Shown: positions 16,558 to 25,125 of the stretch, in pieces
Layout of the letters: each line of letters opens with the position of its first letter
Position numbering within the stretch: position 1 is the stretch's first letter
NCBI GenBank assembly: GCA_036407095.1
Contig: DASWZV010000115.1
Span: forward strand, 281,018-345,017
From: Gp6-AA40 sp036407095
GTDB lineage: Bacteria > Acidobacteriota > Vicinamibacteria > Vicinamibacterales > UBA2999
Length of the DNA: 64,000 bases
Direction: 5' to 3'
Position numbers and translations under genes: made by a program
The notes under the pieces: model-generated
Told to the model about the DNA's origin: nothing
What the model saw: only the letters and a program-made list of their open reading frames with translations
Database searches by the model: none

Positions 16558-16690
16558 GCGGAGAACACAAAGATTTTTGGCCACAAAGAACACGAAGAAC
16601 ACTAAGGTTAGAAACGGAGAGGGAGCCGCAGAGAAAGATCCGACCTCTGTGATCTTTGTGTCCTTTGTGGCCGAATTCTCCGTGTCCATC
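16558..16690. repeat. CACAAAG-word inverted repeat
   Basis: The left arm, about 16558-16606, carries CGGAGAACACAAAG and GGCCACAAAGAACACG. The right arm, about 16643-16688, carries GATCTTTGTGTCCTTTGTGG and GAATTCTCCGTG, its near reverse complement. Roughly 35 bases separate them. It occupies the whole interval between the alcohol dehydrogenase and mmsA. The vocabulary resembles the repeat at 63859-63921 (ACACAGAG words). Confidence 0.55.
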
Positions 16691-16707
16691 GTTGCGAAGG
16701 AGTACGA

Positions 16708-18186
16708 ATGATCGGGCAAGACACACTGTTGAATTTCGTCGGCGGCCAGTGGGAAACGGCCTCCGGCGCCGAAACGATTCCTGTTCGCAATCCCGCGACC
16801 GGCGATGTGATTGCGTCCGTGCCGATGTCGAAGGCGAACAACGTCGACAAGGCGGTCCAGGCCGCGCTCGCCGCGTGGACTCAGTGGCGCCGAGTGCCGG
16901 CAGGCGACCGGATTCAGCCGCTCTTCCGGCTGAAGGCGCTCCTCGATGCGACCTTCACAGAGATCGCGAAGCTGGTAACGCAGGAATGCGGCAAGACGCT
17001 CGCCGAGGCCGAAGGCGAACTCAAACGCGGCATCGAGAACGTGGAAGTGGCGACCGGCATCCCGTCGCTCATGATGGGGAGCAACCTCGAGGACATTGCG
17101 TCCGGCATCGACGAGCTGATGATTCGACAGCCGGTCGGGGTCGTCGGCGTGATCACGCCGTTCAACTTCCCGGGCATGATTCCGCTGTGGTTCCTGCCGT
17201 ACGCGATCGCGTGCGGCAACACCGTGGTGCTCAAGCCGTCCGAGAAAACGCCGTTGACGATGGCGCGCGTGCTGCAGCTGATCGAACAGGCCGGCTTTCC
17301 CAAGGGTGTCGTCAACCTGGTGCACGGCGGGAAGGATGCGGTCGACGCGATACTCGATCACCCGCATGTCCGGGCGATCTCGTTCGTCGGATCGACGCCG
17401 GTTGCACGCTACGTATACAGCCGCGCGGCAGCCAACGGAAAGCGCGTCCAGTGCCAGGGCGGTGCGAAGAATCCTGTCGTCATCCTCCCCGATGCGGACA
17501 TGGAGATGACGACGAAGATCGTGGCCGATTCCGCGTTCGGCTGCGCCGGTCAGCGCTGCCTCGCCTCGTCGGTCGTGATCACGGTCGCCGATGCGACCGC
17601 GCCATTCACCAAGCACATCAGCGAGGCCGCCACCTCGCGCAAGGTGGGATACGGGCTCGAGAAGGGCATCGAGATGGGACCGGTGATTTCCCCCGAGAGC
17701 CGCACCCGGATCGAAGGGCTGATCGCACAGGGCGTGGCCGCAGGAGCCAGGCCGCTCGTCGACGGACGCAACACAATGGTTCCCGGGTTCGAGCACGGCA
17801 ATTTCATGCGCCCCACCGTGTTGAGCGATGTCGACCCGTCGAGCGAGCTCGCACGCACAGAAGTGTTCGGTCCGGTCTTGAGCGTGATGCGTGCCGACTC
17901 GGTCGAGGCGGCGATCGATCTGGTCAACGGATCGGCCTTTGGCAACATGGCGTGCCTCTTCACGTCGAGCGGCGCGGCGGCGCGTCAGTTCCGCTACGAG
18001 ACGCGCGTCGGCAACGTCGGGATCAACGTCGGCGTCGCGGCGCCGATGGCCTACTTCCCGTTCTCGGGGTGGAAAGACAGCTTCTTCGGCGATCTGCACG
18101 CGCAGGGACGCGACGCGATTGATTTCTATACGGAGAAGAAAGTCGTCGTCGAGCGCTGGCCCGCAACATGGTCGCGGAAATTCTGA
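16708..18186 (+). CDS. mmsA: CoA-acylating methylmalonate-semialdehyde dehydrogenase
   Basis: 492 residues, the usual MmsA/IolA length. ALDH landmarks are the Rossmann-proximal TPFNFPGMIPLWFLPYA, a lysine/glutamate pair in VVLKPSEKTP, FVGSTPVARY and the catalytic cysteine in GCAGQRCLAS (Cys284). QCQGGAKNP replaces the general ALDH glutamate region, and lack of that general-base glutamate is characteristic of the CoA-dependent MmsA branch. The enzyme converts methylmalonate or malonate semialdehyde, CoA and NAD to propionyl- or acetyl-CoA and CO2, in valine, thymine or inositol breakdown. GAAGGAG upstream of ATG 16708 supports the start. None of the usual valine-pathway neighbours is present. 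Confidence 0.88.
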   Translation: MIGQDTLLNFVGGQWETASGAETIPVRNPATGDVIASVPMSKANNVDKAVQAALAAWTQWRRVPAGDRIQPLFRLKALLDATFTEIAKLVTQECGKTLAEAEGELKRGIENVEVATGIPSLMMGSNLEDIASGIDELMIRQPVGVVGVITPFNFPGMIPLWFLPYAIACGNTVVLKPSEKTPLTMARVLQLIEQAGFPKGVVNLVHGGKDAVDAILDHPHVRAISFVGSTPVARYVYSRAAANGKRVQCQGGAKNPVVILPDADMEMTTKIVADSAFGCAGQRCLASSVVITVADATAPFTKHISEAATSRKVGYGLEKGIEMGPVISPESRTRIEGLIAQGVAAGARPLVDGRNTMVPGFEHGNFMRPTVLSDVDPSSELARTEVFGPVLSVMRADSVEAAIDLVNGSAFGNMACLFTSSGAAARQFRYETRVGNVGINVGVAAPMAYFPFSGWKDSFFGDLHAQGRDAIDFYTEKKVVVERWPATWSRKF

Positions 18187-18207
18187 CGTAATCGTCAGAC
18201 CGAGACG

Positions 18208-19935
18208 ATGACGCTCCGTATCGTCGCGGCGCTCCTGCTCGTCGTGGCGATCGGACTGGCGTGGCCGGCCGTTCGGCATCTTCGCGAACCGCCACCGTCG
18301 CCAATGCCGCCGGTGCGTCTCTCGCTGGCGGCACCTCCAGGAGCCGAGTTGGGCTCTGGCGACGAGGCGCTCGATGCCGCCATGTCACCTGACGACCGAT
18401 CGATGGTGTTCGTCGCCACCACCGACGGCACGCCGCGCCTCTGGCGCCGGGCGGTCGATGACGATCGCGCCGAGTCTATGAGCGGAACCGACGGCGCACA
18501 ACTCCCCGCGTGGAAACCAACGGGCGGGGTCATCGCCTTTTTCAGCGAGCGCAGACTCAAGCAAATCTCGCTGGCCGACGGCGTCGTACGCGATCTCGCC
18601 GATGCGTCCGCTCCGGCCGGCGCGACGTGGCTGCCCGACGGATCGCTGCTCTTCTCGCCCGAGGCACGCGGCCCGATCCGTCGTCTGCAGCGCGGCATGA
18701 TCACGGATGCCACGAGGTTGCGCACCGGCGATCGCGCGCACGTCTTCCCGATCGCCGCGGCCGCCGGCGGTGCGTTCGTCTACACCGCCGTGCGCGACGA
18801 TGGCAGCCGGGTGGCGAGACTGGTCGAGCCGAAAGGCGAACACGAACTGATCACCACCGGCGGGCACGCACAACTGGTCGGCGATCTCCTGCTCTTCATT
18901 CGCGACAACGTACTCCTCGCTCAGCGCTACGATTCAGCCACCGGCGTCCTCGTCGGCCGCGCGACCTCGCTCGCCTCAGGCGTCGGCGTGAGCGCATCAG
19001 GGCGCGGGCTCTTCGCCGCGTCCGCTCGACTGCTGCTGTCAGCCCCGTTCGCGCCACGCGCGCGGGCGCTGACCTGGCTGTCGCTCGAAGGGTCCCCTCC
19101 GACAACCATCGGGGAACCAGCCGACTACTGGCAGGCACGCCTGTCTCCAGATGATCGATACATTGCGCTGACGGTGACCGCCCCGCTGATTCGAACGCTC
19201 GATATCCGCGTCGTGCCGACGACAGGGGGCGGCATCGTCGAGCCACTGACGCTGGCTCTTGCGGCAGACAGCGATCCGGTCTGGTCGCCCGATGGAAGGC
19301 GCATCGTGTTCCGATCGCTGCAAAAAGGGCAGCCCGATCTGTTCGTGCATACGCCGCACCAGGCGGAAGCGACCGACGAACCATTCTTGCGATCGCCGCT
19401 GGACGAGACACCGACCGACTGGCGCGACGGACGTGTGCTGTTTCACGCGCCCGACCCGAAAAGCGGCTTCGATCTCTGGACGTTCACGCCGGCGACCGAG
19501 GATCGGCACGTGCTGGTGAAAAGCAGCTTCAGCGAAACCGATGGCCGCTGGTCGCCCGACGGGCGATGGATTGCCTATGTCTCGGACGAATCGGGACAGC
19601 CGGACGTCTACGTCGTGACCTCGGAGGGCAAGTCGAGGGTCCGAGTCTCGCTTGCGGGCGGGTCACGCCCACGGTGGCGCCGCGACGGCGGCGCAATCCT
19701 GTTCCTGCGCGGCACACGCATCATGCGCGCAGACATCGACCCGTCATCGAGTCGCGCAGAAGGCTCCGCGTTGCGATTCCTGGCGGCGCGCTCAGTCATC
19801 GACGTGCCTGGCGTGCGCGACTTCGACGTCGCCCATCGGCGCGACGCCATCGTGGCGCTGCTGCCGGCGCAACCGCTCGTCCCCACGCCGGTCACCGCCC
19901 TGGTCGATTGGAGATCGCTTCTGTCGTCACCGTAG
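18208..19935 (+). CDS. PD40/TolB-like beta-propeller protein, exported
   Basis: 575 residues. An N-terminal hydrophobic helix (about 5-22) is probably a signal anchor. Repeated WSPDGR / LSPDDRY motifs (about residues 68, 313, 356 and 447) mark PD40 blades, giving a six- or seven-bladed propeller across the protein. Sequences of this type are normally the sensory half of acidobacterial Ser/Thr kinases; here the kinase half is absent and a membrane anchor takes its place. It starts 21 bp after mmsA on the same strand and may be cotranscribed. Ligand unknown. Confidence 0.8.
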   Translation: MTLRIVAALLLVVAIGLAWPAVRHLREPPPSPMPPVRLSLAAPPGAELGSGDEALDAAMSPDDRSMVFVATTDGTPRLWRRAVDDDRAESMSGTDGAQLPAWKPTGGVIAFFSERRLKQISLADGVVRDLADASAPAGATWLPDGSLLFSPEARGPIRRLQRGMITDATRLRTGDRAHVFPIAAAAGGAFVYTAVRDDGSRVARLVEPKGEHELITTGGHAQLVGDLLLFIRDNVLLAQRYDSATGVLVGRATSLASGVGVSASGRGLFAASARLLLSAPFAPRARALTWLSLEGSPPTTIGEPADYWQARLSPDDRYIALTVTAPLIRTLDIRVVPTTGGGIVEPLTLALAADSDPVWSPDGRRIVFRSLQKGQPDLFVHTPHQAEATDEPFLRSPLDETPTDWRDGRVLFHAPDPKSGFDLWTFTPATEDRHVLVKSSFSETDGRWSPDGRWIAYVSDESGQPDVYVVTSEGKSRVRVSLAGGSRPRWRRDGGAILFLRGTRIMRADIDPSSSRAEGSALRFLAARSVIDVPGVRDFDVAHRRDAIVALLPAQPLVPTPVTALVDWRSLLSSP

Positions 19936-19954
19936 AGCGACGACCTTTAGCGCG

Positions 19955-20045
19955 CATTCTTGGTCCTTGGTGCTTGGTTCTTGGTCCACGGAGCGGCCGG
20001 TGCACGTTCGCGGAAAGCACAAAGCACCAAGTCCCAAGGACGAGG
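19955..20045. repeat. CTTGGTCC-word inverted repeat
   Basis: The left arm (about 19958-19987) iterates CTTGGTCCTTGGTGCTTGG. The right arm (about 20012-20041) carries GCACAAAGCACCAAGTCC, roughly its reverse complement. It fills most of the gap between the propeller and the MOSC gene. It is another member of the word-like intergenic repeats, with its own vocabulary. Confidence 0.5.
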
Positions 20046-20086
20046 GACGGCAGCGTCCCGCGGAACAGGTGTACCATCGCGCAGCG

Positions 20087-20542
20087 ATGGGCCGTATCGA
20101 ACGGATCTGGATCAAACGCGCGCATCGTGGGCCGATGGATTCCGTGGAGCGCGCCGAATGCGTCATCGGATCCGGCCTCGCTGGCAACGCCGACCGCAGT
20201 CGCCGCCGTCAGATCACTCTGCTCGAGCGTGAATCGTGGGATCATCTGATGTCCTCGCTCGGCGACTCGAGCGATCCTTCAGAGCGGCGCGCCAATATTC
20301 TCGTCAGCGGAATCTCGCTCGCTCACACGCGCGGTCGCGTGCTGCGTATCGGCGATGTGCGTCTGCTGGTCGACGGCGAGACGACTCCTTGCGAGCGCAT
20401 GGACGAAGTCGTGCCCGGGCTGCAGGACGCGATGCGAGCGAACTGGACCGGTGGTGCGTTCACGCAGGTCCTGTCGGGCGGGACGATTCACGTGGGTGAC
20501 CTGATCGCGTTTGAACAGCTGGAACCTGAGGGAACATCATGA
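20087..20542 (+). CDS. MOSC-domain protein
   Basis: 151 residues from ATG 20087. Longer open sequence upstream is the CTTGG repeat and antisense composition, so this start is preferred. The fold pattern starts with a beta strand IERIWIKRAHRGPM, and the MOSC cysteine is present in TTPCERMDEVVPGLQDAM near residue 107. Short stand-alone MOSC proteins are thought to carry a persulfide or bind a molybdenum cofactor-related ligand. No molybdenum enzyme is encoded nearby, so the partner is unknown. Confidence 0.8.
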   Translation: MGRIERIWIKRAHRGPMDSVERAECVIGSGLAGNADRSRRRQITLLERESWDHLMSSLGDSSDPSERRANILVSGISLAHTRGRVLRIGDVRLLVDGETTPCERMDEVVPGLQDAMRANWTGGAFTQVLSGGTIHVGDLIAFEQLEPEGTS

Positions 20543-20598
20543 GTCGACCCTGCTCGAAGCTGACAACCCCTGGCGCGCTGATCACTCAACGGTGAGCT

Positions 20599-20964
20599 GT
20601 GGCGGCGCATCCGTACGAGCGTAGACACCGACCGCTGCTTCCGCGGCGGAAGTTCCTCAAGCGGGCGGCCCTCCATGTCGCGCTGGCGGGGGTGATCGTC
20701 GCGATCGCGGTGACAATCGGAACAGTGGGCTACGCGTGGCTGGGAGGGCTGCGGTGGCTCGATGCGTTTCTCAACGCATCGATGATTCTCGGCGGCATGG
20801 GTCCGGTCGATCGCATGGAGACCGAACCTGCGAAACTGTTCTCAGCGCTGTACGCGCTGTTCAGCGGCCTCGTCTTCGTCGGTCTCATGGGAATCGTGCT
20901 GGCGCCATGGGTCCATCGACTGCTGCACTGGACTCATCTCGAGGACACCTCCGAGCGTCAGTAG
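20599..20964 (+). CDS. Small two-helix membrane protein, unknown
   Basis: 121 residues from GTG 20599. A basic N-terminus is followed by a hydrophobic helix (about 26-48), a loop FLNASMILGGMGPVD, and a second helix (about 82-104) ending in a His/Trp-rich basic tail. The loop between two helices is reminiscent of the pore region of small ion channels, but no TVGYG-type filter is present, so that reading is weak. The last 7 bp overlap the convergent oxygenase gene. Confidence 0.6.
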   Translation: MAAHPYERRHRPLLPRRKFLKRAALHVALAGVIVAIAVTIGTVGYAWLGGLRWLDAFLNASMILGGMGPVDRMETEPAKLFSALYALFSGLVFVGLMGIVLAPWVHRLLHWTHLEDTSERQ

Positions 20965-21518
20965 TACCAGTCGACGACCGCATCGCGCGCGCCGCTGCTC
21001 ACTGGCGTCACTTCGTGGGCCATCGACGCGGGGAACGCGACGAGCATGCCGCGTCTCGGGATGATCTCCACGGCTTCGCCGCCGACGCCGCTCGGAAACA
21101 GTCTGAGGCGGCCACCGCTGAAGTCGCCGCGTGCCTCGGCTTCGCACGAGCTATTCAGAAAGAGCACGACGGTGATCGCGCGGCGCGCCGCGTCGGGCCA
21201 CGAGGGCACCTTGGCACGATCGACGTGCGGACCGTAAAACCCCCCCGACGCGTAACGCAGGAACCCGGCACCTTCTCTGCCGTGGAGTGACAGGCCGTAG
21301 AACCAGGCGACGTCGTCGCGATACGCGTCGAGACACGACTCCACGCGCGCAATCACCTCGTCGGGAACGTCGACGTCGACTGCGCGCCGCGCGTCGCGTT
21401 CGACGTCGATCGTCTCACGGAGGATCTCCGTCGGTACGCGGGCGCCCGAATCCATCGACCCCCGGACCCACGTGCAGGTCTCGGCGTCCAGGACGTCGGC
21501 AACAGAGAACACCCTCAT
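20958..21518 (-). CDS. 2OG-Fe(II) oxygenase
   Basis: 186 residues from ATG 21518. Iron ligands are visible as HVD (His98, Asp100) and His168 in MAHEVTPV. Arg178 in SSGARDAVVDWYY is the expected 2-oxoglutarate carboxylate binder. GGFYGPHVD and LRLFPS fit the prolyl-hydroxylase-like (PKHD) group. The length matches stand-alone small members. The substrate is unknown. It is convergent with the small membrane protein and divergent from the exported protein at 21584, so it is probably monocistronic. Confidence 0.85.
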   Translation of the reverse strand: MRVFSVADVLDAETCTWVRGSMDSGARVPTEILRETIDVERDARRAVDVDVPDEVIARVESCLDAYRDDVAWFYGLSLHGREGAGFLRYASGGFYGPHVDRAKVPSWPDAARRAITVVLFLNSSCEAEARGDFSGGRLRLFPSGVGGEAVEIIPRRGMLVAFPASMAHEVTPVSSGARDAVVDWYY

Positions 21519-21583
21519 CGAAGGTCGCGCACGATCTCACTCGTCGAGTGTTTTTCGGTCATTCTCTTGCACTCCGTTCGGCC

Positions 21584-22291
21584 GTGAGAGTGGGGAGTCT
21601 CGCCTGTGCGGTTGTCCTTTCGCTGATGACGTCAACCAGAATGCGCGCCGACAACATCGCGGATATCAAAGCGCTCGGCTCAACCGAGCTGGTCGAACGC
21701 TTTCTCGCCTCGGCGACTCCGCCACTCACGAGCTACCGCGCACGGCGCACGCTCAGCGCGTCGACGCGTGGCGGCCGCATGAACGCCACGCTGGAGGCCT
21801 GGACCTCTGCCGAAGCCAACGGCCGTTTCGAATACGAGATTGCCAGCCAGGAAGGCTCTGAGCTCATTCGTCGTAATGTCCTCGTCGCCGCGCTCGAAGA
21901 AGAGCGTCGCGCGCATCAGGCGAACGATGCGCGGGCAGATTTTACGCACGCGAACTACCTGTTCGAGGTCGACGAGGATCGGGACGGCGACCTGCTGCTG
22001 ATTCACCTGCGGCCACGCCGGAAGAGCCAGACGCTCGTCGAGGGTACGGCGTTCGTGACCCGAGACGGGCTCGACATGGTGCGCATGGAAGGAGAGCTGT
22101 CGAAGCGGCCGTCCTTCTGGACACGGCACGTCGAGATCACTCGCCACTATGCGCGCATCAGCGGCGTACGCGTGCCGATCGAGGTGCAATCCCGGGCCGA
22201 CGTCCGCTTCGTCGGCGAGTCGACCTTCTCGATGGTTTACCAGTACGTGACGATCAACGGACACGCGGTGCTCGAACACAAGAATCAGTGA
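21584..22291 (+). CDS. Exported protein of unknown function
   Basis: 235 residues from GTG 21584; GTG 21548 is an alternative 12 codons upstream. Either gives a signal peptide ending near MTSTRMRADN. The mature protein begins with a helix (IADIKALGSTELVERFLAS) and continues as long beta strands (ATLEAWTSAEANGRFEYEIA, LFEVDEDRDGDLLLIHLRP, GVRVPIEVQSRADVRFVGES). This resembles lipoprotein-localisation-type (LolA-like) half-barrels in pattern, but no signature is convincing. Its last 7 bp overlap the convergent GspE-like gene. Confidence 0.6.
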   Translation: MRVGSLACAVVLSLMTSTRMRADNIADIKALGSTELVERFLASATPPLTSYRARRTLSASTRGGRMNATLEAWTSAEANGRFEYEIASQEGSELIRRNVLVAALEEERRAHQANDARADFTHANYLFEVDEDRDGDLLLIHLRPRRKSQTLVEGTAFVTRDGLDMVRMEGELSKRPSFWTRHVEITRHYARISGVRVPIEVQSRADVRFVGESTFSMVYQYVTINGHAVLEHKNQ

Positions 22292-23943
22292 CCGATTCCT
22301 GATTCCTTCTTCCCGATTCCTGCGATGCGCAAGACCTCTTCCAGCGTCGTCTGCTGAAGAATAGCCTTGGCGAGCGCATCGTCGCGCAGCGTCTTCATGC
22401 CGACGTCGACCGAGGCCGCTGTCAGCTGCATTGCGTCGGCATGCGATCGAATCAACACCTGCATCGCGGCATCGACTACCAGGGTCTCGAACGCTCCCAT
22501 GCGGCCGCGATATCCGGTGCCGCGACAGTGCACGCAGCCGCGGCCGCGCTGAAACACGAGATCCGGATCCGGCGTCAATCCGAACTGCTCGACCATCTCG
22601 TCACCATACGAGACACGCTCCGTGCACTCGCGACAGATCAGACGAATCAGCCGCTGCCCGATGACACCAAGCAGGCCAGACGCGACCGCGTACGAATCGA
22701 GTCCCAGGTCGGCGAGACGCAGCACGGCCGACGCCGCATCAGCCGTGCGAAAGGTCGTCAGCACGAGGACTCCGGACAGGGCGGCCTTCATCGCCATGTC
22801 CGCCGTGTCGGAGTCGGGCATCTCTCCAATCATCAGCACATCGGGATTCTCGCGGAGCACGAAGCGCATGGCGGTGGCGTAGGTGAAGCCGGCCTGAGGT
22901 CTGATCTGCGTCTGTCGGATGCCGGACACCTGACATTCGATAGGATTTTCGAGCGTGACGACGTTCCTCGATTCGCCGGCCACGTGCGCCAGCATCGCGT
23001 AGAGCGTTGTGCTCGTGCCCGACGCCTCGGGGCCGCTCACGATCGCGAGACCCTGCGGCCGGTCGAGAAGCCCGCGCACCACCCGCAGATCTCGTCGGCT
23101 CAGCCCGAGCTCGGGAAGCCGACGAGGCGTCTTGCCTTTATCGAGCAGACGGATCGCCATCGTCTCGCCGGACAGTCCCGGTATTGTGTTCACGAGAAGA
23201 TCGATCCGTCGTCCGTTCACGACGTGGGATGTGCGCCCGTATTGCGCCGCGCGCGTGTCGGTGACGTCGAGGCCGCTGAGCGCCTTGATGTGACTGCGAA
23301 AAGACACGAACCTTGGCGTCGGGACCGCGTCTCCTGGCACGAGCACTCCGTCGATTCGATAGCGCACGGCTGCGAATTCCCCGCCGGGCTCGAAGTGGAG
23401 TTCGGTCGCCTGGTTTGCGACCGCATCGCCAACGAGTCGATCCAGCAACTGCGTCGCCTCGGCGGCCTGGGCCGCGCTGACCACAGCCGGTTCGGCGAAC
23501 GGGCGAGAGAGCACGCCGCCTCTGCCCCGTCTGCCATAGCACCGGTCGAGGAGATCCCGGACCTGTCCGGCAGGCGCGCACGTCGCAGCAACCCGATGTG
23601 ACGTGAGCCGTCGCAGATCGTCCAAGGCGACGACGTCGAACGGATTGGCCTGGGCGATCCGCAGCACCGCGCCTTTCACCTCGAGCGGTGCGAGCGTGTG
23701 TTTGCGCGCGAAGGGCTCAGGCACCAGAGCGAGCGCTGCGGGGTCTGGCTGCTCGTTCGTGAGCGTCATGAAGGGCACGCCCGCCTGTTGCGCCAATGCG
23801 CTCGCGAGCGTTTCCTCCGTGATGAACGTCAATGCGACCAGCGTCTCCCCAAGAAGCGCCCCGGTCACCCGTTGCTCTGCCAGCGCGTGTTCGAGTTGTG
23901 GGGCTGTGATGGCACCGGCCGCTTGCAATACTTCACCCAGCAC
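22285..23943 (-). CDS. GspE/PilB-type secretion ATPase with degenerate P-loop
   Basis: 552 residues from GTG 23943, chosen because the MshEN domain begins right there (LGEVLQAAGAITAPQLEHAL); the frame stays open to 24207. MshEN is followed by the GspE core: the domain start LHFEPGGEFAAVRYRIDG, the Walker A position GPEASGTSTTL, Walker B-like DVLMIGEMPDSDTA, and a zinc loop with CREC and CVHC. The Walker A lysine is replaced by threonine, and the usual DIHIEP and GEIRD boxes are altered. ATP hydrolysis is therefore doubtful, and a regulatory or nucleotide-sensing role is possible. No pilus or type II genes are nearby. The C-terminal GIGKKESGIGH is encoded by a GAATC-word repeat. Confidence 0.82.
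   Translation of the reverse strand: MLGEVLQAAGAITAPQLEHALAEQRVTGALLGETLVALTFITEETLASALAQQAGVPFMTLTNEQPDPAALALVPEPFARKHTLAPLEVKGAVLRIAQANPFDVVALDDLRRLTSHRVAATCAPAGQVRDLLDRCYGRRGRGGVLSRPFAEPAVVSAAQAAEATQLLDRLVGDAVANQATELHFEPGGEFAAVRYRIDGVLVPGDAVPTPRFVSFRSHIKALSGLDVTDTRAAQYGRTSHVVNGRRIDLLVNTIPGLSGETMAIRLLDKGKTPRRLPELGLSRRDLRVVRGLLDRPQGLAIVSGPEASGTSTTLYAMLAHVAGESRNVVTLENPIECQVSGIRQTQIRPQAGFTYATAMRFVLRENPDVLMIGEMPDSDTADMAMKAALSGVLVLTTFRTADAASAVLRLADLGLDSYAVASGLLGVIGQRLIRLICRECTERVSYGDEMVEQFGLTPDPDLVFQRGRGCVHCRGTGYRGRMGAFETLVVDAAMQVLIRSHADAMQLTAASVDVGMKTLRDDALAKAILQQTTLEEVLRIAGIGKKESGIGH
22293..22322. repeat. GAATC-word repeat at a convergent gene junction, partly coding
   Basis: CGATTCCTGATTCC and CCCGATTCC are the inverted form of the words at 3980-4050 and 4749-4781. 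The repeat lies just inside the 3' end of the GspE-like gene and supplies its final residues. The convergent exported-protein gene stops immediately before it. Confidence 0.5.
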
Positions 23944-24198
23944 GCTACCTGACCTCACTGAGCAGCACCGATCCACGAAGATCGATCGACCACCTGAGTG
24001 GCATGAATCGGCGTGCAGCTCAACGCTGCGCGGATGGTCATCGACCTCGTTGTCCGGCGTGTGGGCCAACGACCAGTATCGACGAAATCGCGTCACTGAT
24101 AGCGAATCGACACCCGCTGATCGAGCTGGCGCAATTCCTTCGGAGAGATCGTCGACTATCGAACTGATGACTAAATGATATCGTATAGACATCATGCA

Positions 24199-24217
24199 GA
24201 CGGGCACATTGCCCGTC
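24199..24217. promoter_or_regulatory. Perfect 7-bp inverted repeat upstream of the SPFH gene
   Basis: GACGGGC-ACATT-GCCCGTC sits 18 bp before the chosen ATG, overlapping the ribosome-binding region. It could be an operator or a translation-blocking hairpin. The rest of the 292-bp gap back to 23943 is ordinary sequence with an AT-richer patch (about 24170-24195) suited to a promoter. Confidence 0.4.
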
Positions 24218-24235
24218 GCTTTCTGGAGGTCGTCG

Positions 24236-25120
24236 ATGGTCCGCGAACGTTTGCGTCACGGGTCCCCAGGGCTTCTCCTGCTGCCTCTGCTGCTGGTCGC
24301 CATCGTGATTCCGATCCGGCTGTGGGTCGTCGGGGTCCGCGCGGTTGAGAGCGGAGAGACTGCGTGGTTCTACTTTGCCGGGGCCATGCTGCTCTTCCTC
24401 ACGTGGTTCGTGATGCTTCGGGGCTTCTTCATCGTCGGGCCCAATGAAGCAAAAGTGCTGCAGCTCTTTGGCGACTACGCCGGCACCGCGAAGACACCCG
24501 GCCTGCGGTGGGCCAACCCGTTCTACAGCCGCAGGAAGATCTCGCTCCGCGTACGGAACTTCGAGAGCTCGCGCCTGAAGGTCAACGACGCGGAAGGCAA
24601 CCCGATCGAGATCGCTGCGGTCGTCGTGTGGCGCGTGATCGAGACCGCGGAAGCAGTGTTCGAAGTAGACGACTACCAGAACTACGTGCGGGTGCAGAGC
24701 GAGGCGGCCCTTCGCAACGCCGCGACGAGCTACACCTACGATTCACACGAGGAAGACGTCGTCTCCCTGCGGGGATCGACCGCGGTCGTCGCCGATCACC
24801 TGAAGCAGGAGGTGCAGCAGCGACTGTTGAAGGCGGGTGTCGAAGTCCTCGAAGCGAGGATCAGCCACCTGGCCTATGCACCCGAGATCGCCGCGTCGAT
24901 GCTGCAGCGGCAGCAGGCCGGCGCCATCATCGCGGCGCGTCAGCGGATCGTCGAGGGCGCGGTCGGCATGGTGGAGATGGCCCTGCAGTCGCTGTCGCAA
25001 AAGCAGATCGTTCGCCTCGACGAGGAGCGGAAGGCAGCCATGGTCAGCAACTTGCTGGTCGTGTTGTGTGGTGAACGAGCACCGCAGCCGATCGTCAACA
25101 CCGGAACGATCCATCAATAA
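24236..25120 (+). CDS. SPFH (band 7) domain membrane protein
   Basis: 294 residues from ATG 24236, with CTGGAGG upstream; an ATG 14 codons earlier lacks such a site. Two hydrophobic helices (about 10-28 and 41-62) precede the SPFH domain, which starts at FFIVGPNEAKVLQLFGDYAGT and includes NPFYSRRKISLRVRNFES. A helical C-terminal part (MLQRQQAGAIIAARQRIVEGA) promotes oligomerisation. SPFH proteins form ring or cage assemblies on membranes and often hold proteases or other partners. The next gene, a ribbon-helix-helix protein, starts 5 bp later and is probably cotranscribed. Confidence 0.88.
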   Translation: MVRERLRHGSPGLLLLPLLLVAIVIPIRLWVVGVRAVESGETAWFYFAGAMLLFLTWFVMLRGFFIVGPNEAKVLQLFGDYAGTAKTPGLRWANPFYSRRKISLRVRNFESSRLKVNDAEGNPIEIAAVVVWRVIETAEAVFEVDDYQNYVRVQSEAALRNAATSYTYDSHEEDVVSLRGSTAVVADHLKQEVQQRLLKAGVEVLEARISHLAYAPEIAASMLQRQQAGAIIAARQRIVEGAVGMVEMALQSLSQKQIVRLDEERKAAMVSNLLVVLCGERAPQPIVNTGTIHQ

Positions 25121-25125
25121 GACCC

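Noticed and set aside
16504..18279. Long minus-strand open frame (about 590 codons) opposite mmsA
   Set aside because: Its protein is rich in Arg/His/Asp with no fold, and the plus strand encodes a clear MmsA. Long antisense frames are expected at this GC content.
23944..24207. N-terminal extension of the GspE-like protein to 24207
   Set aside because: The extra 88 residues have no similarity to the family and an odd composition, and MshEN begins at GTG 23943.
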